A stretch of 6,925 bases of DNA from Octadecabacter sp. (GTDB lineage: Bacteria; Pseudomonadota; Alphaproteobacteria; Rhodobacterales; Rhodobacteraceae). Below, in pieces: positions 1 through 5,912 of the stretch (positions within the stretch are counted from its first letter, which is position 1; the number at the start of each line of letters is the position of its first letter). Under the pieces are notes generated by a model. The model was not told the DNA's origin, did not search any database, and worked only from the letters and a program-made list of their open reading frames with translations. Location of the stretch: the NCBI GenBank assembly GCA_003533975.1, contig DQCL01000312.1, forward strand, positions 1 to 6,925, written 5' to 3'. A program made the position numbers and the translations under genes.

Positions 1-390
1 ACGTTCACACCAGAATTCCGCAACCGCCTGGACGCGGTGGTTTCCTTCGCGCCGCTTGGCAAAGACGTGATCCTGCAAGTGGTCGAAAAGTTCGTGCTAC
101 AACTCGAGGCACAACTGATGGACCGCAATGTAACGATCGAGCTGACGAAACCTGCTGCCGAATGGCTGGCAGATCGCGGCTACGACTCCAAAATGGGTGC
201 GCGCCCACTTGGTCGCGTCATTCAGGAACACATCAAGAAGCCCCTCGCAGAAGAGCTGCTGTTTGGATCCCTCGCCAAGGGTGGCCACATCATCGTGGGC
301 GTCAAAAAAGGCGAGCTTGATCTAAAGATTGAGCCGCCTGAGAAAGTGCGCATTTCAAAAGACAAACCGCCGCTCCTCGCAGCGGACTAA
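1..390 (+). CDS. clpA: ATP-dependent Clp protease ATP-binding subunit ClpA, C-terminal part (5' end outside window)
   Basis: The frame is open from base 1 and gives 129 residues before TAA at 388-390, so only the end of the second AAA+ domain is present. ClpA is the cytoplasmic unfoldase that feeds substrates, including those delivered by ClpS, into the ClpP protease. Visible marks are TPEFRNRLD at residues 3-11, the conserved arginine-bearing stretch after the AAA+ core, and GARPL at 66-70, whose Arg68 is the sensor-2 arginine. This is followed by the C-terminal small-domain pattern VIQEHIKKPLAEELLFG (73-89). The short tail after it fits ClpA better than ClpB, which is longer here and has a middle coiled coil. 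The loop that docks ClpP lies upstream and cannot be checked. The stop shares its last A with the ATG of the next gene, which suggests coupled translation. Confidence 0.93.
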   Translation, partial: TFTPEFRNRLDAVVSFAPLGKDVILQVVEKFVLQLEAQLMDRNVTIELTKPAAEWLADRGYDSKMGARPLGRVIQEHIKKPLAEELLFGSLAKGGHIIVGVKKGELDLKIEPPEKVRISKDKPPLLAAD

Positions 391-1346
391 TGCGCGCACT
401 TGCATTGCTTTTAACCTGCGCTGCACCCGTTGCGGCGCAGGACTTACGGCTCGACCTTCCGATCGACTGCACCCTGGGCGAAACCTGCTACATTCAAAAC
501 TACGTGGATCACGATGCGTCCGAAACGGCATCCGATTTCCAATGTGGCTCCCTCAGTTATGACACTCACAAGGGCACAGACTTCGGCCTGCCCTCGCTTG
601 CGGCAATGGAAAATGGCGTAAACGTCCTCGCCGCCGCCGCGGGCACCGTACGTGGCGTGCGCAACGACATGCGCGACGTGTTGTTCACGCCGGACCTTCA
701 GGGAGAGATCAACGGGCGCGATTGCGGCAATGGCGTTGTCCTCACCCATGGGAACGGGTGGGAAACCCAATACTGCCATATGAAAGAAGGCTCCATCGTC
801 GTTCAAAACGGCGAATTCGTTCAGGCTGGGGATACCCTCGGGCAAGTCGGCCTCTCCGGCCGCACACAATTTCCGCATGTACATATATCAGTGCGTCGCG
901 ATGGCGCCATAGTCGATCCCTTCGCGCCCGACGGTCAAATCGCCTGCAGTGGCCCCCCTTTGGAAACGCTTTGGAAACTCCCAATAGACACACCAGCAGG
1001 CGGCCTTCTGAATATCGGCTTTGCGGACACGCTCCCAGAATACGCCGCTGTCAAAGCAGGAACAGCCTCGCCGCCAACGTTAACCCGCGACGAACCGATC
1101 GTCCTTTGGGCCTTTGCCTTTGGATCTCGGGCCGGCGACACGATAACCATCTCCTTTGACGGGCCAGACGGCCCACTTTTTCAAACCGACGATGTGCTAG
1201 ACCGCCAACAGGCTTTATTCATGCGTGCTGGTGGCCTCAATCCTCCGGACAACGGCTGGCCTGCTGGCACATACTCTGGCGTTGTCATCCATACCCGCGA
1301 CGGGGTTGAACTTGATCGCCAAAACACGACGATCACTCTGCCCTAG
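390..1346 (+). CDS. Exported M23 family (LytM-type) zinc metallopeptidase
   Basis: This 318-residue protein is a likely periplasmic peptidoglycan endopeptidase or a related LytM-domain protein. Residues 1-16 (MRALALLLTCAAPVAA) form a signal peptide with probable cleavage before Gln17; LLTC is a poor lipobox, so I do not call it a lipoprotein. The M23 residues are all present: His60 and Asp64 in HKGTD and His165 of HVH (163-165) as zinc ligands, with His130 and His163 as the catalytic histidines. It therefore looks active, unlike degenerate EnvC/NlpD-type LytM domains. Six cysteines remain after the signal peptide, allowing three disulfides in the periplasm. Residues from about 195 to 318 are beta-rich and form a separate C-terminal domain that I do not recognise. 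The start overlaps the clpA stop (TAATG) and lacks a strong Shine-Dalgarno sequence, so translation probably depends on clpA. The exact substrate is unknown. Confidence 0.9.
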   Translation: MRALALLLTCAAPVAAQDLRLDLPIDCTLGETCYIQNYVDHDASETASDFQCGSLSYDTHKGTDFGLPSLAAMENGVNVLAAAAGTVRGVRNDMRDVLFTPDLQGEINGRDCGNGVVLTHGNGWETQYCHMKEGSIVVQNGEFVQAGDTLGQVGLSGRTQFPHVHISVRRDGAIVDPFAPDGQIACSGPPLETLWKLPIDTPAGGLLNIGFADTLPEYAAVKAGTASPPTLTRDEPIVLWAFAFGSRAGDTITISFDGPDGPLFQTDDVLDRQQALFMRAGGLNPPDNGWPAGTYSGVVIHTRDGVELDRQNTTITLP

Positions 1347-1385
1347 CGCCTTGCCCGTGCTTCAAAACATCCCCACGGGTGGCGC
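1346..1385. terminator. Imperfect hairpin in the convergent gap, candidate terminator
   Basis: GCGCC (1346-1350) pairs with GGCGC (1381-1385), and CCCGTG (1354-1359) pairs with CACGGG (1374-1379). Between the two helices lie 3 bases on one side and 1 on the other, and the loop is 14 bases. It starts at the last base of the metallopeptidase stop codon, where a terminator would be expected. No T-run follows on either strand, so it is not a classic intrinsic terminator. It could instead protect the 3' end of the transcript. Confidence 0.35.
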
Positions 1386-1451
1386 ATAGCACAACAAAGT
1401 GCAACATCACCGCGATTGGCTCAGATCAACCAAGCGCACAAAGAATCCTGT

Positions 1452-1464
1452 GCGGCGCAGCCGC
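1452..1464 (-). terminator. Short GC hairpin after the MotB-like gene, weak terminator candidate
   Basis: GCGGC (1452-1456) and GCCGC (1460-1464) make a perfect five-pair stem with a three-base loop, 9 bases beyond the stop of the minus-strand gene. The stem is short and no immediate T-run follows; the nearest is a TTCTTT about five bases on. The rest of the 127-base gap (1347-1473) shows no gene or other signal. Confidence 0.22.
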
Positions 1465-1473
1465 TCATTCAGA

Positions 1474-3075
1474 TCAGCGTTCTGTTAGTTTCAACTCAAT
1501 TCGGCGGTTTTGAGCGCGGGCAGCGTCAGTACTGCTCGGGTTAATCGGCTGGTACTGTCCGAAACCGTTCGCCGCCAAGCGCTCTGGCGGAATACCAAGG
1601 AAATTAACCATATAAAGCACAACAGAAAGCGCCCGCGCTTGGCTAAGTTCCCAGTTGTTGGCGAACTGCCCAGCGCCCGACAGCGGCACATTGTCGGTAT
1701 GCCCATCCACTCGGATTACCCAGTCAATATCTTCCGGAATGTCACCCGCCACGTCGCGCAAAATACCCGCGACTTTGGCAATCTCGCGTTGACCATCGTT
1801 GGACAGTTCCGCAGCACCTTGTTCAAACAAAACCTCCGACGAGAACACGAACCTGTCCCCTTCGATGCGCACACCTTCGACATCTTCTAAGACGACACGC
1901 AAAAGCCCCAAGAAATCAGAGCGATAACGTTCAAGCTCAACCGCCTCGGCCGCCAGCCGTTCCAGCTCTGCCTCTTCCAACACCCGTGCGCGTCGCTCGG
2001 CAAGAAGGGCGCGCGCCATTGCTGTGTTCAGGTCTTGGGTGAGGGTTTCGATTTGCACGTTGGCCGTGGCGTCTTCATCGTTGGCCAAATTGAGAAGGCC
2101 TTGCAGCCGGTCCAATTCCCCGCGCAAACCAGCCACTTGTTCATTCAACAGCGTGACCTGCCTTTGACTTTCCACCGACAAGGCCTGTTCTTGTGCGAGC
2201 GTTTCATTAGCAACTGCAAGTAACGCTTCCTGCCGATCAACGGCTTCCTGTGCCGAACCCGATTGCGCTTGTGCGGCGGCAAGCAATGTCAGCGTATCCT
2301 CTGCCCGTTGGCGTTGTTCTTCGAGGGCGAGGGTCATTGCTGTCAGTTCGGTATCTGCATTGGCAAGGCGTTCGCGCAGTGCTTCTGCGGCGGCGGCATC
2401 AACAAGCATGGCCGCTTCAAATTCGCTGATCTGCGTACGCGACGCCGCGTTGTCAGCCTCTAGCTCGGCCATCATCGCTTCAAGGGCCTCTCTACGTGCA
2501 GCTGCAAGGCGGGCGGCCTCAGCGCCTTCGTCGATTTCGCTGCGCGCTTGTGCAAGCGCCAGGTTCAGCGCCTCTTGCGCGCTCAACAACTCTACCTCAC
2601 GTGCTTCTAATCCAGCAATCGCGTCCTCCGCGTCGCGGCGTTGCGCCAAGAGCCCTGCGACTTGCGCTTCAAACCCAGTGATTTGGGACTGAGCATCGGA
2701 CACATCCGCAATCAAGGCGTCGCGTTCCCCTGTCAGCCGCGCGATCATTGCGTTTTGCTGTGCGACCAGGTTTTCGCTCTCTGCCAAGTCTGCCTGGAGT
2801 CCCGACAGTTCACCGGATAACACGCCGACCTGCGCCCCAAGCGCAGCAGATTGATCCCGTTGAATACCAAGTGCGTTGGTCAGTGCCAGCACATCGGCCT
2901 CAAGGCTATCAAGTTGGGCTTCTTGGCCTGTAATCGTTTCGCGTAATACAAATTGCAGCACCATGAAAATGGTCAACACGAACATCAAAACCAGCAACAG
3001 GCCTGTCATTGCATCCACAAAACCCGGCCAGATGGACGCTTGGAAACGTGCGCCTGTTCTGCGGCTCAATGCCAT
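1474..3075 (-). CDS. MotB/OmpA-type envelope protein with long coiled coil (peptidoglycan-binding stator-like subunit)
   Basis: This 533-residue protein has the MotB/TolR layout. A short cytoplasmic N-terminus leads to one transmembrane helix at about 19-43, beginning PGFVDAMTGLLLVLMF. Asp21 stands where MotB, TolR and ExbD carry their proton-binding aspartate. Residues about 48-385 are Leu/Ala/Glu/Gln-rich with heptad character and form a very long periplasmic coiled coil. The C-terminus (about 400-533) is an OmpA-like peptidoglycan-binding domain with GHTDNVP (458-464), NWELSQARA (474-482) and AQNRRIEL (521-528). Asp461 and Arg481 match the residues that bind diaminopimelate in this family. 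The NWELS form is closer to MotB than to Pal. MotB itself is about 300 residues, so the coiled coil is the extra part. The ATG lies three bases after the stop of the MotA/ExbB-like gene, so the two are co-transcribed and should form one complex. It is intact, although its partner is interrupted. Confidence 0.85.
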   Translation of the reverse strand: MALSRRTGARFQASIWPGFVDAMTGLLLVLMFVLTIFMVLQFVLRETITGQEAQLDSLEADVLALTNALGIQRDQSAALGAQVGVLSGELSGLQADLAESENLVAQQNAMIARLTGERDALIADVSDAQSQITGFEAQVAGLLAQRRDAEDAIAGLEAREVELLSAQEALNLALAQARSEIDEGAEAARLAAARREALEAMMAELEADNAASRTQISEFEAAMLVDAAAAEALRERLANADTELTAMTLALEEQRQRAEDTLTLLAAAQAQSGSAQEAVDRQEALLAVANETLAQEQALSVESQRQVTLLNEQVAGLRGELDRLQGLLNLANDEDATANVQIETLTQDLNTAMARALLAERRARVLEEAELERLAAEAVELERYRSDFLGLLRVVLEDVEGVRIEGDRFVFSSEVLFEQGAAELSNDGQREIAKVAGILRDVAGDIPEDIDWVIRVDGHTDNVPLSGAGQFANNWELSQARALSVVLYMVNFLGIPPERLAANGFGQYQPINPSSTDAARAQNRRIELKLTER

Positions 3076-3078
3076 GAC

Positions 3079-3555
3079 TTAGGATCCGTCCGCGTTTGAC
3101 TTGCGCGCTTCGCGGTTGCCTTGGCGAACGGCTTTGGTCAGCCCAGCCATATCAGCACGCAGGTCTTGGGTAAGCTCTTGGCGGCCTGCGGCCATGTCCT
3201 CAAGGATACGCAACAGCCCGACATCAATCGAGCGCAACCGCATACGGCTCTCGGCGTCGATGCCCTCCATGCCGGTGTCTTTCAACGCGGTGATCAACGC
3301 TTCTTGCGCGTCGGCAACGCGGGTCAGTTGAGTGGTTGCTTCTTCACTAGATGTTTGCTGCGCCAGTACCTCAACCGCACTGGCAAGCTTGCCGATGCGT
3401 TCGTTGGCTTCGGTTCGGCTGGCTTCAGATGCGACGAACATTGCCTGCATCCGTTCCATCTGCTCGACCATATGATCAACCACGCCAGCCATTGCCACTT
3501 GGTCGCCGCTGGCATCGTCACCTGCTGCCAAACCTACACGGGTGATCGTGGACAT
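3079..3555 (-). CDS. Downstream fragment: cytoplasmic tail of the MotA/ExbB-like protein (158 residues from first ATG)
   Basis: This is the part of the interrupted gene after the stop, taken from the first in-frame ATG, 54 bases after the TAA. It has no signal peptide or membrane helix. It is rich in Ala, Glu, Gln and Arg, with helical stretches such as VDHMVEQMERMQAMF and ILEDMAAGRQELTQDL. It ends in a basic KAVRQGNREARKSNADGS segment. It is not a known domain in its own right. I read it as the cytoplasmic tail that normally follows helix 4, not as an independent gene. AGAAGA stands a few bases before the ATG, so reinitiation could yield it as a separate polypeptide. Its clean reading frame argues that the interruption is recent or an error. 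Confidence 0.5.
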   Translation of the reverse strand: MSTITRVGLAAGDDASGDQVAMAGVVDHMVEQMERMQAMFVASEASRTEANERIGKLASAVEVLAQQTSSEEATTQLTRVADAQEALITALKDTGMEGIDAESRMRLRSIDVGLLRILEDMAAGRQELTQDLRADMAGLTKAVRQGNREARKSNADGS

Positions 3556-3606
3556 CCATTCTTCTAGCTCGCGATAAAACCGGTTCTGGCCGTGGCTTGC
3601 GAACAG

Positions 3607-3609
3607 TTA
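3607..3609 (-). other. In-frame TAA stop that splits the proton-channel gene
   Basis: On the minus strand the codons read GGG TTG TTG TAA CTG TTC GCA. The residues on both sides join into a continuous helix 4 (SLVVGLL-x-LFASHGQNRFY). TAA is not the codon used for selenocysteine (TGA) or pyrrolysine (TAG), so those recoding routes do not apply. My recollection of the family suggests Glu at this place, which would make the change GAA to TAA; this was not checked. Confidence 0.85.
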
Positions 3610-4257
3610 CAACAACCCGACCACAAGCGATCCGGCAAGGCCCAGCAAAGACGATGCAAAGGCCACACCCATGCCCCCAAGCTGGCTTTCGAGGCCAGAT
3701 TGCAGACGTGAGAAAACATCCCCGCCGCTTTCGCCTTCGTCCGGCGTCAGGGATTGGATGGTCTCGACAAGGGCGGGAACTGTCGTCGCCAAACCGTAAA
3801 AAGTCCCTAAAAGTCCAAGGAAAATCAGTGTATTGACGATATATCGCGTGATTTCACGGTCTTCGTCGATCCGCTGGGACACGGAATCCAAAATAGACCG
3901 CGATGAGCTTGAGGACAGCTGCATCCGCGACCCGCGCGAACGAAGCAAGGTAGCCAACGGTGCCAGCAACCCTGGGGCTTTGATGATGTCCGCGCCGAGT
4001 TGTTCACCCGCAAAACCTTCGATCCAGCTGACCGATTTAATAAGCTGCCAAACCTGCCAGAAACAGGACAGTAGCCCGATCAGAAAGACGAAGAAGATGA
4101 ACCCATTCAGATACGGGTTTGCCATAAACACAGGTCCGACGCGCGGAAATGCTAGGATGGCGCCGGCGCAGACCAACCCAATCACAACCAGCATCGAAAT
4201 GATCTGGCGCCAAGGTTGGGAAAACTGCGGCTCGGCCTTTTGGTCCCCTGTTGCCAT
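3607..4257 (-). CDS. Upstream fragment of the MotA/TolQ/ExbB-like gene (216 residues, four-helix membrane part)
   Basis: This is the product expected if the TAA at 3607-3609 is obeyed. It keeps the cytoplasmic N-terminus, helices 1-3 and most of helix 4, ending VVGLL inside that helix. It loses the cytoplasmic end of the helix and the entire tail. Such a product would probably be unstable or nonfunctional, but it retains the channel signature in helices 3 and 4, so partial function cannot be excluded. Between helices 2 and 3 it has a cytoplasmic loop with a serine run (115-119) and a charged stretch, RIDEDREITRY (129-139). The same bases are part of the interrupted-gene entry spanning 3079-4257. 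Confidence 0.6.
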   Translation of the reverse strand: MATGDQKAEPQFSQPWRQIISMLVVIGLVCAGAILAFPRVGPVFMANPYLNGFIFFVFLIGLLSCFWQVWQLIKSVSWIEGFAGEQLGADIIKAPGLLAPLATLLRSRGSRMQLSSSSSRSILDSVSQRIDEDREITRYIVNTLIFLGLLGTFYGLATTVPALVETIQSLTPDEGESGGDVFSRLQSGLESQLGGMGVAFASSLLGLAGSLVVGLL

Positions 4258-4268
4258 GGGATCAGGCA

Positions 4269-4275
4269 CCTCTTT
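4269..4275 (-). promoter_or_regulatory. Ribosome binding site of the MotA/ExbB-like gene
   Basis: AAAGAGG on the minus strand lies 11 bases before the ATG at 4257. This supports that ATG over the much longer upstream reading, which would overlap the ChaC-like gene. A GTG codon 12 bases upstream of the ATG overlaps the end of this site and is a less likely start. Confidence 0.6.
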
Positions 4276-4292
4276 GTTGTTTGTTAATAGCC

Positions 4293-4321
4293 ACAATAGG
4301 GGGAAGCGCCGTAATTCCCAA
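4293..4321 (-). promoter_or_regulatory. Candidate promoter for the MotA/ExbB-like and MotB-like genes
   Basis: In the 70-base gap after the ChaC-like stop, the minus strand has TTGGGA (4316-4321), a 17-base spacer and TATTGT (4293-4298). Each box matches the sigma-70-type consensus at four of six positions. Transcription would start near 4286, giving a leader of about 30 bases with the ribosome site inside it. Chance matches of this quality are common. Read-through from the ChaC-like gene is the alternative. Confidence 0.3.
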
Positions 4322-4327
4322 ACAAAT

Positions 4328-4849
4328 TTATGCGAGTTCGCGCACCCGTTGTACCAGCCACGCCATATCGGGGTCATCAATGCCCATTTGAACCAGATGA
4401 TCGGCAGTGTTGAACAGATATTCAGGGTTCGGGCCGCGCCCGCCAACAGAGCGCGCAATCATCTGTGCTTGGCGTTCAAGGTCGAATTGGCAGTATTGTT
4501 CATGAGTGCGGTTGATGACGTAAGCCAGCGCCCGCACATCCCGCCCGTCTTGTAAGGCTAGCGGCACGTGGGCCTCTTCATACGCAGACGAAATCAATTC
4601 ACGTGCCCGCAGTTCTTCCAGCACGTGGGTTTCGTCCGTTTCAGCCACACGAAACGCGACCCCGACACAGGTGCTTTCGGCCTCGTCGAGCGCCAGCACC
4701 AATCCCGGTTCTTCAACCGTGCCACGGTGATGGATCGACAACATGCAAAAGCTGCGGTGATAGCCTGAAAGCGTCGCTGTCACGGCCTCCGCTGGCTCGA
4801 AACCGGGGTTCCACAGCAAAGATCCGTATCCAAACACCCACATTGTCAT
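4328..4849 (-). CDS. ChaC-like gamma-glutamylcyclotransferase (glutathione-specific)
   Basis: This 173-residue cytoplasmic enzyme belongs to the ChaC/GGCT fold. Members cleave the gamma-glutamyl bond of glutathione to give 5-oxoproline and Cys-Gly. The substrate-binding loop FGYGSLLWNPGF (6-17) is at the N-terminus as expected. Glu84 in RARELISSAY (81-90) is the likely catalytic glutamate. ALAYVINR (107-114) and GRGPNPEYL (137-145), followed by a GIDDPDMAWL helix (156-165), fit the ChaC C-terminal half. The length is near that of ChaC2-type proteins and somewhat shorter than E. coli ChaC. I chose the ATG at 4849 because AGAAGGG lies 9 bases upstream; a second ATG two codons later is possible. 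It starts divergently from the DUF2125 gene, with 66 bases between the two starts, and precedes the channel genes on the same strand. No functional link to the channel is evident. Confidence 0.88.
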   Translation of the reverse strand: MTMWVFGYGSLLWNPGFEPAEAVTATLSGYHRSFCMLSIHHRGTVEEPGLVLALDEAESTCVGVAFRVAETDETHVLEELRARELISSAYEEAHVPLALQDGRDVRALAYVINRTHEQYCQFDLERQAQMIARSVGGRGPNPEYLFNTADHLVQMGIDDPDMAWLVQRVRELA

Positions 4850-4858
4850 CTTTTATGG

Positions 4859-4865
4859 CCCTTCT
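4859..4865 (-). promoter_or_regulatory. Ribosome binding site of the ChaC-like gene
   Basis: AGAAGGG on the minus strand is 9 bases before the ATG at 4849 and 15 before the alternative ATG at 4843, so it favours the upstream start. Confidence 0.55.
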
Positions 4866-4901
4866 GCATTGCGTCCTCTAAACACCAATCAACCCGCCCG
4901 T

Positions 4902-4907
4902 GAAAGG
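4902..4907 (+). promoter_or_regulatory. Ribosome binding site of the DUF2125 gene
   Basis: GAAAGG lies 8 bases before the ATG at 4916. The 66-base divergent gap (4850-4915) must hold the promoters of both flanking genes, or they lie inside the opposite gene. I found no convincing -35/-10 pair in it. Confidence 0.55.
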
Positions 4908-4915
4908 CCGAAAAC

Positions 4916-5911
4916 ATGCGTAAACTGATTGCCCTCGTTGTTATCTCAGCCACACTTTACGGTGGCTACTGGTTCGTCGGCCGCTCACAAATCCAATCAA
5001 AGCTCACTGACGCCTTGATTGAAATTGACGCCGGTGACTACGACCTGACGTATGACACGCTCCATACTAGGGGTTTCCCATCGCGGTTCGACACGACGAT
5101 TACCAATCTGGAATTCAACGACCCCCTAACAGCGACCAGCTGGGCCGCGCCGATTTTCCAGCTGTTCGCCCTGTCCTATCGACCCAATGAGGTCATCGCC
5201 GTTTTCCCAAACGAGCAAACCCTGACAGTGGATGGCGAGGTTTTTACATTACTTACCAATGACATGCGCGCATCCGGCAAGGTCCGCGCGAGTGCGGCGC
5301 TGGCATTTCAGACAGCCACAATCGAAATGGACTATCCGCGTATCCGCACCGAAGAAGGCGCGGAGCTGGCAATGGCGAGCATTCTTGCCGCTATGCGACT
5401 GACACCAGAAACGACGCAAACGTATGATCTGTTTCTTGAGGCCCGTTCCATTGAGCTGCCCGAAGACATTCGCCGCATTATCGACCCGCAAAACCTGCAA
5501 CCGCCAATCATGCAAAACCTTCGGTTTGATAGTGACGTTGACCTAACCGCCCCGATTGAATTGAACGGCGCGAACACTGATCCGGTTGGGATTGCGGCGC
5601 TTAGCATCAAAGAATTTGCGCTCGCGTGGGGGGAGATGTCGGTTTCAGCCATTGGCGATGTGACACCTAACGACACAGGGGTTCTAAACGGATCTTTCAG
5701 TATCTCCGCACGTAATTGGCAGCAGGTTCTCGACCTCGCTGTAGCGATGGGCGCTATACCCGAAGACCAACGCCTGCTGATCGTTGGTATGGCGGCGAGC
5801 ATTGATGAAACGCCCCATGTTCCTGACACGTTGACGGCGACGCTGGTGATTACTGATGGCCAGATGGCACTTGGGCCGATCCCGCTCGGTGCCGCGCCAA
5901 TGCTACACTAA
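4916..5911 (+). CDS. DUF2125 domain protein, membrane-anchored, function unknown
   Basis: This 331-residue protein has an N-terminal hydrophobic stretch (residues 4-21) that is a signal peptide or membrane anchor. No clear AxA cleavage site is visible, so an anchor facing the periplasm is more likely. The family pattern of alphaproteobacterial DUF2125 proteins is visible: GFPSRFDT (53-60), DP (69-70), WAAP (76-79), LSYRPNEVIAVFP (86-98) and a closing GPIPLG (320-325). The middle is a run of alternating beta-type segments, such as FDSDVDLTAPIEL and LNGSFSISARNW, suggesting a long beta-sheet envelope protein. I see no catalytic motif and no cysteine. It is divergent from the ChaC-like gene and ends one base from the stop of the convergent extensin-like gene. 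The biochemical role is not known. Confidence 0.87.
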   Translation: MRKLIALVVISATLYGGYWFVGRSQIQSKLTDALIEIDAGDYDLTYDTLHTRGFPSRFDTTITNLEFNDPLTATSWAAPIFQLFALSYRPNEVIAVFPNEQTLTVDGEVFTLLTNDMRASGKVRASAALAFQTATIEMDYPRIRTEEGAELAMASILAAMRLTPETTQTYDLFLEARSIELPEDIRRIIDPQNLQPPIMQNLRFDSDVDLTAPIELNGANTDPVGIAALSIKEFALAWGEMSVSAIGDVTPNDTGVLNGSFSISARNWQQVLDLAVAMGAIPEDQRLLIVGMAASIDETPHVPDTLTATLVITDGQMALGPIPLGAAPMLH

Positions 5912-5912
5912 T

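Larger units (their letters stand above)
3079..4257 (-). pseudogene. MotA/TolQ/ExbB-type proton-channel gene interrupted by an in-frame stop
   Basis: Read through one TAA at 3607-3609, this frame encodes a single protein of about 392 residues. It contains an N-terminal cytoplasmic segment, transmembrane helices at about 19-39, 50-73, 139-162 and 195-218, and a cytoplasmic helical tail of about 170 residues. TLIFLGLLGTFYGL (143-156) is the signature third helix of MotA/TolQ/ExbB channels, with Thr152 in the GTxxGL position. GMGVAFASSLLGLAGSL (195-211) is the matching last helix. The stop replaces residue 217 inside this last helix, and the frame continues directly as LFASHGQNRFYRELEEW, then the tail. 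There is no other stop or frameshift. One base change from GAA, CAA or AAA would create it. The gene pairs with the MotB-like gene three bases downstream. It may be a recent loss-of-function allele, a sequencing error, or a read-through site. The ATG at 4257 is chosen for its AAAGAGG upstream and because the frame above it runs into the ChaC-like gene. Confidence 0.75.

Noticed and set aside
444..884. 146-residue minus-strand open frame inside the M23 gene
   Set aside because: The opposite strand encodes all M23 active-site residues here. The antisense product has no recognisable motif.
1474..3075. Flagellar MotB or Pal/TolR identity for the OmpA-type protein
   Set aside because: At 533 residues with a long coiled coil it is far larger than MotB or TolR. 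It lacks a Pal lipobox, and no flagellar or tol genes are nearby. Only a family-level MotB/OmpA name is justified.
3607..3609. Selenocysteine or pyrrolysine recoding at the internal stop
   Set aside because: The codon is TAA, which neither system uses. No cysteine or lysine active site is expected in a membrane helix of this family.
1474..4257. Full Zorya antiphage system
   Set aside because: Only the ZorA/ZorB-like pair could be argued. Both flanks are filled by other genes (ChaC-like, M23, clpA) with no helicase, nuclease or ZorC/D/E-like gene. The channel tail is also much shorter than the long ZorA tail.
4258..4458. Longer N-terminus for the MotA/ExbB-like protein, extending up to 4458
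   Set aside because: The extra residues would overlap the end of the well-supported ChaC-like gene in another frame and look like shadow translation. The ATG at 4257 has a good ribosome site and begins a normal family N-terminus.
3833..4555. 240-residue plus-strand open frame opposite the channel and ChaC-like genes
   Set aside because: It is antisense to two supported genes, and its translation is rich in Arg, Ser and Pro with no domain pattern. It is a shadow caused by codon bias on the other strand.
4850..4915. Promoter pair in the divergent gap
   Set aside because: The best minus-strand combination (TTGATT, 17 bases, ATGCAG) has a poor -10 box, and nothing convincing appears on the plus strand. 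No palindromic operator was seen.
5332..5829. 165-residue minus-strand open frame inside the DUF2125 gene
   Set aside because: It lies fully antisense to a supported family member. Its sequence is low in information (Ser/Arg/Ala rich) and has no ribosome site evidence.
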